Assembly (NCBI RefSeq): GCF_019038465.1
Contig: NZ_JAFKRH010000016.1
Span: 1-61,708, forward strand
DNA: 61,708 nt
Source: Synechococcus sp. CCY 0621
GTDB taxonomy: Bacteria; Cyanobacteriota; Cyanobacteriia; PCC-6307; Cyanobiaceae
Direction: 5' to 3'
Position numbers and translations under genes: made by a program. Of this stretch, positions 17,148-27,654 are shown in pieces. Within the stretch, counting starts at the first letter, position 1, and every line of letters begins with the position of its first letter. Under the pieces are notes generated by a model, which saw nothing but the letters and a program-made list of their open reading frames with translations, was not told the DNA's origin and made no database searches.

Positions 17148-19258
17148 CATCGGCAGCCCCGGGCCAGGTGATCGGCGGCCGCTACAGGCTGGAGCGCTGT
17201 CTCGGTGCGGAGACGGGCGGGGCCCAGGGGGCGTTGTGGCTGGCCAGCGACCAGCTGGCCGCCGACGCGCCCGTGGCCCTGCGCCGCGTCGGACCGGAGC
17301 AGGACCAGGCCAGGGCCAGGGACCTCTGGTCGCGGCTGCAGGGCGTGCTCCACCCCCAGGTGCCCCGCATCGGCGCCGTGATCGAGGCCGAGGGCCAGCT
17401 CTGGCTGGTGCGGGAGTGGCAGGCGGGCCGCACTTACCAGCAGTTGCTGGAGCTGCGTGCCGAGCGCCAGCTGGTGTTCGGGGCGGGGGAAGTGCTGCTG
17501 CTGCTGCGCCAGCTGCTGCCGGTGCTCGCTGCCCTGCACAGCCAGGACCTGCTGCATGGGGATCTGAGTCCCGCCAACCTGCTGCGCCGCGACAGCGACG
17601 GCCTGCCTGTGCCGCTTGATTTCGGACTGGTGCGGGGCAGCGCCAATGGCACCGCCGGCGAGCGGCTGCTGGGTGCCACGCCGGGCTATGCCCCGCCGGA
17701 ACTGGCGAGGGGGGAGCCCGCCCAGCCCTGGATGGATCTGCACGCCCTCGGAGTGGTGGCCCTGGTGCTGCTGAGCGGTGATGCCCCGGGGGGCCTGCTC
17801 GACCCCACCACGATGCAATGGCGCTGGCCGGCGGCCCTGGAGGCTGAGCCCGACCTGCGGCAGCAGCTGCAGCGCCTGCTGAGCCGCCACCCCGACGAGC
17901 GTTTCGCCTCGGCCGGCCAGGCCCTGGTGGCGTTCCAGTCCCTGGCGATGCCCGACAGCACGGGTCCCGTGCCCCGGGCCGACCGCACCGTGATCCTGGT
18001 GCCCGCGGCGGCGCCGGCCCCGCCACCACCACCGCCACCGGAGAGGGAGCCGGCGGAGGCCATCGCCCGGGACGTGGTGGCTGCTGAGGCCCCCCGCCCG
18101 CCTGAATCGCCCCGGGTGGAGCCCCAGCTGCCGCTCCGCATGGCGGCTCCCCCGCCGCCACCTCCGGCCCAGGCCGGCCCCGACAGCCTGCGTCGCCGCT
18201 ACGAGGAACGGGAAGAGGCGGCCGAAGGGGGCTTCTGGCCGGTGCTGATCGCCCTTGTGCTGTCGGCCGTGGTCGGCACGGCGGTGGGCTGGTGGTGGCT
18301 GAGCCGCGGCAAGGTGGCCACACCGCCCCCCGGCGGGGTGCCCGAGCTGCCCAGCAGCCTGCCCCCCTCGGAGGTGGATCAGCGCCAGCAGCTGCTCAAC
18401 CGTCTGCGGGCGATGCAGGTGGACCGGGCCTGGTTCCTCAGCCTGGTGGACGCGGCCCTGCTGGCCCAGTACCCCGAACGCAACGGCCGGCTCCCCTCCG
18501 ACACGCTTGAGGACGCCCCGCTGCGCCGGGTCTGGAACGAACTGGCCGAGGAATGGCTGGCCCGGGTGGAGCAGCTGCCCCTGCCCCTGCGGCGGCGGTT
18601 GGGCAACTTCAGTGCCACCGACTGGGAGTCCCGCCAGGCCGGTTTCGTGCGCCAGGGGCTGAGCCCGGCGGTGCTGCGCGAGCTGGTGTCGGCGAGTGTG
18701 CAGAACCTGCTGCCGAGCCGCGCCTCCCAGGCGATGCCGCCGGAGCCCTTCCGCCAGATCTGGTACGCCGCCGCTGAGCTGACGCTCGAGAACCTCAGGA
18801 TCGAGCCGATCGAGGCCCCCTCCGGCGCCACCCAGGTCCTCACCGCCGAGGTGCCCGCCAGCGGCGCCCGGTTGTTCCCGATCCGGCTTCCCGCCGGCCA
18901 TGGCCTGGCCCTCGGGGTCAACGGCTCCCCCCTGCTGCAGATGAGCGTCTTCTCCGCTGAGGGCACCCCGTTGGAGGCCAGGGGACCACTGCGGGTGCTG
19001 ACCCTGGGCTCCCAGAAGAGCTCGCCGGTGCAGCTGCTGCTCACCAACGACGGTGTCGCACCGGCCCTGATCCGGCTGTCGCTGCGGGCCGATCCTCCGG
19101 CGCCCACGCCCCCACCGGCCCCGGACGCCCCACCGGCTCCCGAGGAGACACCGGAAACGCCGCCCGTGCCGGCACCGGCCACACCTGGCGCCGGCCAGAC
19201 GCCCGCCAGCCCAGCGGCCCCCACACCGCCGCCGCCGGTGGAACCCGCCAACCCCTGA
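17144..19258 (+). CDS. Membrane protein with kinase-like domain, probable pseudokinase
   Basis: A 704-residue protein: kinase-like domain at about 10-270, Pro/Ala-rich linker to about 355, one membrane segment at about 363-386 (WPVLIALVLSAVVGTAVGWWW), an outer region, and a second Pro-rich tail. The catalytic-loop Asp140 (HGDLSPANLL) and D159-F-G are kept, but the glycine loop is degenerate (LGAETGGAQG) and the beta-3 lysine of VAxK is Arg (VALRR, 44-48). That argues for a pseudokinase or strongly atypical kinase. It overlaps the cysteine-synthase-like gene by ATGA, so a role in sulfur or envelope signalling is possible but unproven. Confidence 0.78.
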   Translation: MTSAAPGQVIGGRYRLERCLGAETGGAQGALWLASDQLAADAPVALRRVGPEQDQARARDLWSRLQGVLHPQVPRIGAVIEAEGQLWLVREWQAGRTYQQLLELRAERQLVFGAGEVLLLLRQLLPVLAALHSQDLLHGDLSPANLLRRDSDGLPVPLDFGLVRGSANGTAGERLLGATPGYAPPELARGEPAQPWMDLHALGVVALVLLSGDAPGGLLDPTTMQWRWPAALEAEPDLRQQLQRLLSRHPDERFASAGQALVAFQSLAMPDSTGPVPRADRTVILVPAAAPAPPPPPPPEREPAEAIARDVVAAEAPRPPESPRVEPQLPLRMAAPPPPPPAQAGPDSLRRRYEEREEAAEGGFWPVLIALVLSAVVGTAVGWWWLSRGKVATPPPGGVPELPSSLPPSEVDQRQQLLNRLRAMQVDRAWFLSLVDAALLAQYPERNGRLPSDTLEDAPLRRVWNELAEEWLARVEQLPLPLRRRLGNFSATDWESRQAGFVRQGLSPAVLRELVSASVQNLLPSRASQAMPPEPFRQIWYAAAELTLENLRIEPIEAPSGATQVLTAEVPASGARLFPIRLPAGHGLALGVNGSPLLQMSVFSAEGTPLEARGPLRVLTLGSQKSSPVQLLLTNDGVAPALIRLSLRADPPAPTPPPAPDAPPAPEETPETPPVPAPATPGAGQTPASPAAPTPPPPVEPANP

Positions 19259-19267
19259 GGGCGCCGC

Positions 19268-19768
19268 TCAGAGCCGGGCGACGGCGGCCCGGGTTTCCTT
19301 GGCGATCTGCTTGTTCTTTTCGTCCTGGCGCTTGTCGTGCAGCTTGCGGCCCTTGCCCAGGCCGATGGTGATCTTGATCCAGGAGCCCTTGAGGTGCAGG
19401 TTGAGCGGAATCAGGGTGAGGCCCTTCTGGTCGAGGGAGACGCGCAGCTTGTCGATCTCGCGCCGATGGGCCAGCAGCTTGCGCACCCGCAGCGGCTCGT
19501 GGTTGAAAAACTTGCCGGCGTGGCTGTGGGGGGAGATGTGGACGTTGTGGAGCTGCATCTCGCCATTGCGGATCAGGCAGAAGCCGTCGCGGAGGTTCAC
19601 CTGGCCGGCCCGGATCGACTTCACCTCGGTGCCGAGCAGTTCGATGCCGGTCTCGAGGGTTTCGAGGATCTCGTACTGGTGTCTGGCCAGGCGGTTGTCG
19701 GCCAGCAGCCGGTTGGCCGGGTCGGCGCTTTTGGCGCCACCGCCCTTCCTGCCAGGCCCCTTCGCCAT
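19268..19768 (-). CDS. smpB: SsrA (tmRNA)-binding protein SmpB
   Basis: Binds tmRNA for trans-translation rescue of stalled ribosomes. The 166-residue protein has the beta-barrel core ([25 protein letters not shown], given in pieces: [20 protein letters not shown]), [18 protein letters not shown], and the basic C-terminal tail [21 protein letters not shown] that enters the decoding centre. Met at 19768 gives the family start [10 protein letters not shown]; the frame extends 6 codons further. It converges on the pseudokinase gene. Confidence 0.96.
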   Translation of the reverse strand: MAKGPGRKGGGAKSADPANRLLADNRLARHQYEILETLETGIELLGTEVKSIRAGQVNLRDGFCLIRNGEMQLHNVHISPHSHAGKFFNHEPLRVRKLLAHRREIDKLRVSLDQKGLTLIPLNLHLKGSWIKITIGLGKGRKLHDKRQDEKNKQIAKETRAAVARL

Positions 19769-19830
19769 CGTTTCGTCCCGGATCACCTGGGTGCTCCCCG
19801 ACCCTAGGCAGCAGCCGGTACCCTCCAGCT

Positions 19831-20913
19831 ATGGCGATCATCTCTTCGGGGGGACCGGCCGGGCGTGCCCCGGGAGCGGGCGGGGGCAAAGCCAGCCCAG
19901 CCGCCTCGGAGCGCCTCGTTGACCCCACCGCCCGGCCCGAGGAGGAGCCGGTGGTCCGGGAGGACGGGCTGCGGCCCCGGCGCCTGGCGGACTACATCGG
20001 CCAGAGCGAGCTCAAGCAGGTGCTGCGCATCGCCGTGGAGGCCACCCGCAGCCGCCAGGAGGCCCTCGACCATGTGCTGCTCTATGGCCCCCCCGGCCTC
20101 GGCAAGACCACCATGGCCCTGGTGCTGGCGGAGGAGCTGGGGGTGCGCTGCCGCATCACCAGTGCGCCGGCCCTGGAACGCCCGCGCGACATCGTCGGCC
20201 TGCTGGTGAACCTGCAGCCCCGCGAGGTGCTGTTCATCGATGAGATCCACCGGCTGAACCGGGTGGCTGAGGAGATCCTCTATCCCGCCATGGAAGACTT
20301 CCGCCTCGATCTCACCGTGGGCAAGGGCACCACGGCCCGCACCCGCAGCCTGGAGGTGGCCCCCTTCACCCTGGTGGGGGCCACCACCCGCGCCGGTTCG
20401 CTCAGCTCGCCGCTGCGGGATCGCTTCGGCCTGATCCAGCGGCTGGAGTTCTATGGCCTCGACGACCTCGAAGCGATCGTGGTGCGGGCCGCCGGCCTGC
20501 TGCAGCTGCCCCTGCGGCCCTGCGCCGCCCAGGAGGTGGCCCGCCGTTGCCGGGGCACGCCTCGCATCGCCAACCGCTTGTTGCGGCGGGTGCGGGACGT
20601 GGCGGCGGTGGGGGGGCACGGCCAGATCGATGCGGCGCTGGTGGATGCGGCCCTCTCCCTGCACCGGGTGGATGGCCGCGGCCTGGATGCCAGCGACCGC
20701 CGCCTGCTGCAGCTGATGCTCGAGGCCTACGGCGGCGGCCCGGTGGGACTCGAGACCCTGGCCGCTGGCCTGGGGGAGGATCCCGCCACCCTGGAAGCGG
20801 TGGTGGAGCCCTACCTGTTGCAACTCGGGTTCCTGCAGCGCACACCCCGGGGACGGATCGTCACGGCCGCCGGCCGCGCCCACCTCGATGGTCCCGCTGC
20901 GGTGGCGGCGTGA
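19831..20913 (+). CDS. ruvB: Holliday junction branch migration ATPase RuvB
   Basis: AAA+ motor of the RuvAB complex. The 360-residue protein shows [18 protein letters not shown], Walker [11 protein letters not shown], Walker [13 protein letters not shown], sensor 1 [19 protein letters not shown], and the C-terminal winged helix ([17 protein letters not shown] ... [10 protein letters not shown]). A Gly/Ala-rich N-terminal extension of about 30 residues is longer than in E. coli. Its stop codon overlaps the GTG start of the next gene (GTGA). Confidence 0.96.
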   Translation: MAIISSGGPAGRAPGAGGGKASPAASERLVDPTARPEEEPVVREDGLRPRRLADYIGQSELKQVLRIAVEATRSRQEALDHVLLYGPPGLGKTTMALVLAEELGVRCRITSAPALERPRDIVGLLVNLQPREVLFIDEIHRLNRVAEEILYPAMEDFRLDLTVGKGTTARTRSLEVAPFTLVGATTRAGSLSSPLRDRFGLIQRLEFYGLDDLEAIVVRAAGLLQLPLRPCAAQEVARRCRGTPRIANRLLRRVRDVAAVGGHGQIDAALVDAALSLHRVDGRGLDASDRRLLQLMLEAYGGGPVGLETLAAGLGEDPATLEAVVEPYLLQLGFLQRTPRGRIVTAAGRAHLDGPAAVAA

Positions 20914-21716
20914 GGCACCGAAAGGGGGCGGTTCTGTCGGTGCTGGCCCTGCTGCTGGCGGGGCTCCTGGCCTGGGCGCCGGCGGGGTGGGCCGAGGCGG
21001 TCCCCAGGCCACCATCGTTGCCGGCGCTGTTCGATCGGGCCCTGGCCGCCAGCCGTGAGGGGCGTTTCGGCGAGGCCCTGCCCCTGTGGGACCAGGTGGT
21101 GGAACTGGCGCCGCAGGACGCCTCGGCCTGGAGCAACCGGGGCAACGTGCAGCTGGCCCTGGGGGACGCCCGGGCGGCGATCACCGACCAGGACCGGGCC
21201 ATCGAGCTGGAGCCCGGCAGTGCCGACCCCCACCTCAACCGCGGCACCGCCGAGGAGGCCCTGGGCCAATGGCCGGCCGCCGCGGCCGACTACCGCTGGA
21301 TCCTGGAGCGGGATCCGAAGGATGCCTCCGCCCTTTACAACCTGGGCAACGTGGAGGGCTCCCAGGACGACTGGCCGGCGGCCCGCCAATGCTTCGAGGC
21401 GGCCGCCGCCGCCCGGCCGGGGTTCGCCATGGCCCGCTCCAGCGCCGCCCTCGCCGCCTTCCAGCTGGGCGACACCACGGCGGCGGAGAAGCAGCTGCGC
21501 GACCTGATCCGCCGCTACCCCCTGTTCGCCGATGCCCGCGCTGGCCTCACGGCGCTGCTCTGGCAAAAGGGCGCCCGGGGGGAGGCGGAGAGCCACTGGG
21601 CCGCGGCTTCCGGCCTCGATCCCCGCTACCGGCAGGAAGAATGGCTGCTGCAGATACGGCGCTGGCCGCCCGTTCCCGTGCAGGCTCTGGCCCAGTTCCT
21701 GGCCCTGGCCCCCTGA
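20910..21716 (+). CDS. TPR repeat protein with signal peptide
   Basis: A 268-residue exported protein. GTG 20910 (overlapping the ruvB stop) gives [22 protein letters not shown]...GWAEA, a clear Sec signal ending near residue 30. About five tetratricopeptide repeats follow ([62 protein letters not shown]). TPR solenoids bind other proteins; homologues next to ruvB are common in picocyanobacteria but uncharacterised. The lumen or periplasm is the likely location. Confidence 0.8.
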   Translation: MRHRKGAVLSVLALLLAGLLAWAPAGWAEAVPRPPSLPALFDRALAASREGRFGEALPLWDQVVELAPQDASAWSNRGNVQLALGDARAAITDQDRAIELEPGSADPHLNRGTAEEALGQWPAAAADYRWILERDPKDASALYNLGNVEGSQDDWPAARQCFEAAAAARPGFAMARSSAALAAFQLGDTTAAEKQLRDLIRRYPLFADARAGLTALLWQKGARGEAESHWAAASGLDPRYRQEEWLLQIRRWPPVPVQALAQFLALAP

Positions 21717-21738
21717 AACGGCTTCGCACCCTCCGCCC

Positions 21739-22959
21739 ATGACCCCGTTGTCCTTTCCCCCCATGGCCCCGGCTGATGCCACCTGGGAGGCGCTCGGGAT
21801 GGACGCGACCCTGCAGGCGGCGTTGCCGGAGCTGATCCAGCTGCGGCGCCACATCCACCGCCACCCCGAGCTGAGCGGTCACGAGCAGCAGACCGCCGCC
21901 CTGGTGGCCGGTGAGCTGCGGCGCTTGGGCTGGGAAGTGCGCGAAGCGGTGGGGCGCACCGGCGTGGTGGCCGAACTGGGGCCGTTGGGGGCTCCCCTGG
22001 TGGCCCTGCGGGCCGACATGGACGCGCTGCCGATCGAGGAGCGCACCCAGCTCGCCTACGCCTCCAGCCGCCAGGGCCTGATGCACGCCTGCGGCCACGA
22101 CATCCACACCACCGTGGGCCTGGGGGTGGCGCGGCTGCTGGCCAGCGTGGCCGACCAGCTCACGGCCCGGGTGCGGCTGCTGTTCCAGCCGGCGGAGGAA
22201 ACGGCGGAGGGGGCGGCCTGGATGCGCGCCGATGGTGCGATGGACGGAGTGCAGGCCCTGTTCGGGGTGCACGTGTTCCCCAGCCTGGCGGTGGGCACGG
22301 TGGGGGTGCGCAGCGGCAGTCTCACGGCCGCGGCGGGGGAACTGGAGGTGGAGGTGCTGGGCGAAGGGGGCCATGGCGCCCGGCCGCACCAGAGCACCGA
22401 TGCGATCTGGATCGCCGCCCGGGTGGTGAGCGGCCTGCAGGAGGCGATCAGCCGCCGGCTCGATCCCCTCCATCCGGTGGTCGTGAGCTTCGGGCTCATC
22501 GAAGGCGGCAAAGCCTTCAACGTCATCGCCGACCACGTGCGGCTGCTGGGCACGGTCCGCTGCCTGGATCTGGAGGTCCACGCCCAGCTGCCGGGCTGGA
22601 TCGAAGACACGGTGCATGCCCTTTGCCGCGGCCACGGCGGCGAAGCGCGGGTGCATTACCGCTGCATCTCGCCGCCGGTGCACAACGATCCAGAGCTCAC
22701 CCAGCTGGTGGCCGATGCGGCCGTGGCCCTGCTGGGCCGCTCGAGGGTGCAGTGGCTGGAGCAGCCGTCGCTGGGGGCCGAGGACTTCGCCGAACTGCTG
22801 GCCAACACCCGCGGCACGATGTTCCGCCTGGGGGTGGCCGGACCCGACGGCTGCTCGCCCCTGCACAGCAACAGCTTCGATCCCGACGAGGGCTGCCTGG
22901 AGGTGGGCATCAAGGTGCTGGCCCTCAGCCTGCTGCGTTGGATGGAGCGGCCGGTTTGA
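21739..22959 (+). CDS. M20D-family amidohydrolase (IAA-amino acid hydrolase / N-acyl amino acid amidohydrolase like)
   Basis: A 406-residue metallopeptidase-family hydrolase. It shows LIQLRRHIHRHPELSGHE, LRADMDALPIEE, the metal ligands in MHACGHDIHTT, FQPAEETAEGA with the catalytic Glu pair, the dimerisation-domain GEGGHGARPHQSTDAI, and a final LHSNSFDPDEG ligand. The family cleaves N-acyl amino acids, including hippurate and IAA conjugates; the physiological substrate is unknown. ATG 21739 is the first in-frame ATG after the preceding gene. Confidence 0.9.
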   Translation: MTPLSFPPMAPADATWEALGMDATLQAALPELIQLRRHIHRHPELSGHEQQTAALVAGELRRLGWEVREAVGRTGVVAELGPLGAPLVALRADMDALPIEERTQLAYASSRQGLMHACGHDIHTTVGLGVARLLASVADQLTARVRLLFQPAEETAEGAAWMRADGAMDGVQALFGVHVFPSLAVGTVGVRSGSLTAAAGELEVEVLGEGGHGARPHQSTDAIWIAARVVSGLQEAISRRLDPLHPVVVSFGLIEGGKAFNVIADHVRLLGTVRCLDLEVHAQLPGWIEDTVHALCRGHGGEARVHYRCISPPVHNDPELTQLVADAAVALLGRSRVQWLEQPSLGAEDFAELLANTRGTMFRLGVAGPDGCSPLHSNSFDPDEGCLEVGIKVLALSLLRWMERPV

Positions 22960-23183
22960 GCGTCCGTCGGGCCCCTCGCTTCCTGGCCGCCCTGCTGGCG
23001 CTTTCTGCACCGCTGCTGATCCTGCTGGCCCTGCTGGTGCTGCTCACCCGCCAGGGGGCCGACAGGCTGCCGGCCCTGCCCGCCCTGGTGATCGGCTGCG
23101 GACTGCTGGGCACCAGCGTGCTGCGTCGCCGCCGCCGCCGGGCCGAGTTGCTGCGGGCGCTGCGCCAGGGGCCACAGGCCTGA
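22956..23183 (+). CDS. Small two-segment membrane protein
   Basis: A 75-residue protein starting at a TTG that overlaps the preceding stop (TTGA), which supports translational coupling. Two hydrophobic stretches (about 9-30 and 40-55) are followed by an Arg-rich cytoplasmic tail (VLRRRRRRAELLRALRQ). No family is recognised; the call rests on the coupled start and clean topology. Confidence 0.5.
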   Translation: MSVRRAPRFLAALLALSAPLLILLALLVLLTRQGADRLPALPALVIGCGLLGTSVLRRRRRRAELLRALRQGPQA

Positions 23184-23215
23184 AGTGCGCTGCGCCAAGG
23201 TGAAGGATCCCCGCC

Positions 23216-23824
23216 ATGATCCACGTGAGTGCAGCCACCCCCGATCTGGAAGCGGCGCGGCAGGCGATCGCCTCGGGCGACCCCAGCCGGGCGATGCCGG
23301 CCCTGGCGGGCCTGCGGGCGGTGGAGGCAGAGGCGGCCATCCCGCTGCTGCTGCTGGGTCTGGAGCAGACCACCTTCGTGATCCGCTCGCTGGCCTGCGC
23401 CGGCCTGGGGGTGAAGCGCAGCGAGCTGGGCTGGGAGGCGCTGGCTGTGGCCCTGCGGCAGGACGAGGACGCCAATGTGCGCGCCGAGGCCGCCAACGCC
23501 CTGGCCAGCTACGGGGTGGAGCGGGCCTGGCCCCTGCTGCGGGACGCCTTCGTGGCCGACGACCAGTGGCTGGTGCGCTGCAGCATCCTCTCGGCCCTGG
23601 CTGAGCAGGAGGCGATGCCGGCGGCGTGGCTGCTGGAGCTGGCGCGGCTGGCGATCGCCGATGGCGACGGCACGGTGCGGGCCGGCGGGGCCGAGATCCT
23701 GGGGCGCCTGGTGCGCGATGGCCGGGGGCCAGAGGCGGCCGAGGCCCGCGAGGCCCTGGCGTCGCTGCAGGCTGATGGCGACCACCGGGTGACGGCCGTG
23801 GCCCTCGATGGTCTGCAGGCCTGA
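23216..23824 (+). CDS. HEAT-repeat protein (NblB / phycobilin lyase-like)
   Basis: A 202-residue all-helical protein with about four to five HEAT repeats (AIPLLLLGLEQTTFVIRSLAC; LAVALRQDEDANVRAEAANAL; LLRDAFVADDQWLVRCSILSAL). The register resembles the cyanobacterial HEAT proteins of the CpcE/NblB group that handle phycobilisome subunits or bilins. No partner subunit is nearby, so a link to phycobilisome turnover is inference. AAGG lies 9 nt before the ATG. Confidence 0.75.
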   Translation: MIHVSAATPDLEAARQAIASGDPSRAMPALAGLRAVEAEAAIPLLLLGLEQTTFVIRSLACAGLGVKRSELGWEALAVALRQDEDANVRAEAANALASYGVERAWPLLRDAFVADDQWLVRCSILSALAEQEAMPAAWLLELARLAIADGDGTVRAGGAEILGRLVRDGRGPEAAEAREALASLQADGDHRVTAVALDGLQA

Positions 23825-23860
23825 CGGGTCATCAGCCCGGAGAGGTGGTGGCGCGCCGTT

Positions 23861-23893
23861 TCCCGGTTCTGTACAGCCTGTACAGAACCGGGA
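23861..23893. repeat. 33-nt palindrome between the HEAT gene and the TPP riboswitch
   Basis: Bases 23861-23875 are perfectly complementary to 23879-23893 around a 3-nt centre. The core is TGTAC...GTACA. It lies 37 bp after the HEAT gene and about 50 bp before the thiC riboswitch. There is no T run, so it could be a terminator for the HEAT gene or an operator; the sequence alone does not decide. Confidence 0.7.
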
Positions 23894-23943
23894 TTCCTTG
23901 GTGTGGAGCCCTACCCCCGTTCAGCCTTGCTAGGTTTCAAAAG

Positions 23944-24044
23944 TCACTAGGGGTGCCCGGCGCAGGATCCACCGATCGCTTCGCCCAGGGCTGAGATCAC
24001 ACCCTCCGAACCTGATCCGGGTCATGCCGGCGCAGGGAAGTGGA
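23944..24044 (+). promoter_or_regulatory. TPP (thiamine pyrophosphate) riboswitch upstream of thiC
   Basis: All hallmark segments of the THI element are visible: the P1/P2 start AGGGGTGCCCGG near 23949, the CTGAGAT pyrimidine-binding segment at 23991-23997, ACCTGAT at 24010-24016, GGGTCATGCCGGCGCAGGGAAG at about 24019-24040 (conserved parts GGGTCATGCC and GCAGGGAAG), and closing AGTG pairing with CACT. The P3 arm is short. It ends 56 nt before the thiC start, so it should control thiC in response to TPP, probably at translation or via the leader. Confidence 0.95.
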
Positions 24045-24093
24045 ACAGGAATGTGAAACCAGTCTCAGGCCGCGCCCCCGTCCTTTGCCGTAG

Positions 24094-25488
<1,395 letters not shown>

Positions 25489-25544
25489 GTTGCCCGCTGT
25501 CTTCGATGTATTTATGGTCTAACTGTCGTTGTTGACCGCATCGA

Positions 25545-25994
25545 TTGGGCTTCCCCTTCCCCAATGGCGTCACGTCCTATCTGTACGGGGGGCTGTTCCT
25601 CGGACTGGGACTGATGGTCATGTACCTCACCCTCGGCGTCAAAGCCGGGGCGAGTTCCGTCCTGAGCTCCACGCTCACCTACGTCACGCCGCTCAAGGCT
25701 GAGCGCAGCTCGCGCGACTGGCGCCTGCTGTTCGCCCTGGCCATGGTGCTCGGCGCCTGGCTGTATGCCGCGACCCACCAGTCCTTCTTTGTCACGGCGG
25801 TGGGCTGGTGGCGGCTGGCGCTGGGGGGGCTGCTGGTGGGCTTCGGCACCCGGCTCTCCTCGGGCTGCACCTCCGGCCACGGCATCTGCGGCGTCGCCTC
25901 GTTCTCGAGGGCCTCCCTGCTGGCGGTGGCGGTGTTCATGGCGGTGGCCATCGTCACCGCCCGGGTCGTGCTGCTGCTGGGGGTGACCCCATGA
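25545..25994 (+). CDS. YeeE/YedE-family membrane protein, first half-transporter
   Basis: A 149-residue membrane protein with about four segments and the signature GFGTRLSSGCTSGHGICG, typical of the YeeE/YedE (PF04143) sulfur-compound transporters whose conserved cysteines relay thiosulfate. Start is TTG 25545, since no ATG or GTG precedes the conserved part. It overlaps the second half by ATGA. The pair probably forms one functional transporter for thiosulfate or a related sulfur species, in line with the adjacent persulfide dioxygenase remnant. Confidence 0.82.
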   Translation: MGFPFPNGVTSYLYGGLFLGLGLMVMYLTLGVKAGASSVLSSTLTYVTPLKAERSSRDWRLLFALAMVLGAWLYAATHQSFFVTAVGWWRLALGGLLVGFGTRLSSGCTSGHGICGVASFSRASLLAVAVFMAVAIVTARVVLLLGVTP

Positions 25995-26413
25995 AGCGTC
26001 TGATCTCGATCCTGCTGGGTGGTGGTCTGTTCGGCTATGGGCTGGCCTGGAGCGGCATGGCCCGGCCGGAGGTGGTGCTGAGCTTCCTGCAGCTGCGCGA
26101 CCTCGGCCTGCTGCTGGTGATGGCGGCGGCATTGGCGGTCACCACGATCGGCTTCCGGCTGGCCCCGCGGTTGCGTCAGACCACGCTGCTGGGGCTGCCT
26201 TTCTCCCATGAGGTGAAGCCGATGCTGGCCGGCACCGTGCCGGGTGCCGTGATCTTCGGTATGGGCTGGGGCCTGAGCGGCCTGTGCCCCGGGGCGGCGG
26301 TGGCCAGCATCGGCATCGGCAACGGGCCGGTGCTGATCGGCCTGGCCGGGATGCTCGTGGGCGCCTACCTGCAGGGGGTGCTGGCGGAAGGCCGCCCCAA
26401 GCTGCAGGGCTGA
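25991..26413 (+). CDS. YeeE/YedE-family membrane protein (DUF6691), second half-transporter
   Basis: A 140-residue membrane protein whose GMGWGLSGLCPGAAVASIG is the counterpart of the Cys motif in the first half. Four hydrophobic segments. It is translationally coupled to the upstream gene and followed after 12 bp by the decayed persulfide dioxygenase-rhodanese gene, a combination common in bacterial H2S/thiosulfate loci. Confidence 0.82.
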   Translation: MKRLISILLGGGLFGYGLAWSGMARPEVVLSFLQLRDLGLLLVMAAALAVTTIGFRLAPRLRQTTLLGLPFSHEVKPMLAGTVPGAVIFGMGWGLSGLCPGAAVASIGIGNGPVLIGLAGMLVGAYLQGVLAEGRPKLQG

Positions 26414-26425
26414 CGCCCCGACGCG

Positions 26426-27439
26426 ATGGCTTGCAACGCTCCCTTCGCCCTGGCGGCCGCCGCCGGCGGTGCTCCGCTGCTGCTGCGGCAGCTGTTCGAT
26501 GCCGAGACCAGCACCTTCACCTACCTGCTGGCGGATGTGGCCTCCCGGCAGGGGGTGCTGATCGATTCGGTGTACGAGCAGCATCCGCGTCCACGCCGAC
26601 CACGTGACCGGCAGCTGGCGACTGCACCGGGCCACCGGCTGCGCCATCGCCCAGGCCGCCGTCGCCGGGGCCGAGAACGTGACCCTGCCCCTGCGCCACG
26701 GTGATCGGGTGAGCTTCGGCGGCCGCTATCTGGAGGTGCGTGCCACCCCCGGCCACACCGACGGTTGCCTCAGCGTCGTGCTTGATGACCACAGCGTGGC
26801 CTTCACCGACGATGCCCTGCTGGTGCGGGGCTGCGGCCGCTGCGACTTTCAGCAGGGGGATGCCTCCACCCTCTACCACTCGATCACGGAGCAGCTCCTC
26901 TCCCTGCCCGACCATTGCCTGCTCTACCCGGCCGACGATTACAGCGGCCGGCTTGGGGGCGAGGCCGACGAGCGTGACTTCGTGGGCTACATGGAGAACC
27001 TGCACCTCCCCCACCCCAACCGGATCTCCGTGGCCCTGCCGGCCAACCTGCGCTCCGGCCGGCCCGCTGACGGCTGCCTGGAGGAGGCGGACGACTGGGC
27101 ACCGATCGAGCGCAGTTACGCCGGCCTGCCGGAACTGACGGCCGACTGGGTGGCCGACCACCGCGAGGCCCTGACGCTGGTGGACGTGCGCTCCGAAGCG
27201 GAGGTGCAGGGCCCGGACGGTCGCATCCCGGGCAGCCTGCTGATTCCCCTGCCCGAACTGCCGGCGCGTCCGGCGAGATCCCCACGGATCGGCCCACGGT
27301 GGTGCTTTGCCACTCCGGCAGCCGCTCCGCCCTGGCCACCCAACAGCTGCAGAAGAAAGGGCTCACACAGGTGGCCAACCTGCGCGGCGGCCTGCGGGCC
27401 TGGAAGGCGCAGGGGCTGCCGCTGGAGCATCCTGCTTGA
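26426..27439 (+). pseudogene. Decayed persulfide dioxygenase (MBL fold)-rhodanese fusion
   Basis: Homology runs through two frames. Frame A (26426 to about 26582) encodes RQLFDAETSTFTYLLAD...VLIDSVYEQ; after an internal deletion of roughly 25-30 codons the frame changes and VHADHVTGSWRLHRATG continues to about 27265; a further shift leads to the rhodanese active site VVLCHSGSRSALAT and the end at 27439. Further damage: the first His of the HxHxDH motif is Arg (IRVHADH), FTGDALL is FTDDALL, PAHDY is PADDY, and about a dozen residues are missing before RLGGE. These changes would abolish iron binding, so this is a true pseudogene rather than a sequencing error. Confidence 0.88.
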
Positions 27440-27654
27440 ATTACAGCATGGCGCTCTGTTGTAGCCGTGAACACAAATGGTTCTCGGACCCGATAACAAC
27501 GGCTGGGATTGGAGTTCCTGATTAGAGTGCCGTTGCGGGCCAACGGATGAAGAGACTGTCTGCTGTGAGCTCAGTTGTCTTATCTGGAATGGACCTGCCG
27601 GCTGGGGGTGGTTCGTGGAACCGTCCAATAAAGAGCCAGACCTTCTAGCCACCC
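27440..27654. other. Junction region left of the cassette array
   Basis: A 215-bp non-coding stretch where base composition changes from GC-rich to A+T-richer. It holds a small palindrome, CCGTTG (27530-27535) with CAACGG (27541-27546), and a GGTTC/GAACC mini-hairpin near 27610-27622. No convincing attI, attC or promoter was found; it probably contains the left boundary of the insertion. Confidence 0.4.

Noticed and set aside
23861..23893. LexA or NtcA operator at the palindrome
   Set aside because: The spacing does not fit NtcA (GTA-N8-TAC; here 7 nt lie between GTA and TAC), and the match to cyanobacterial LexA sites is only partial.
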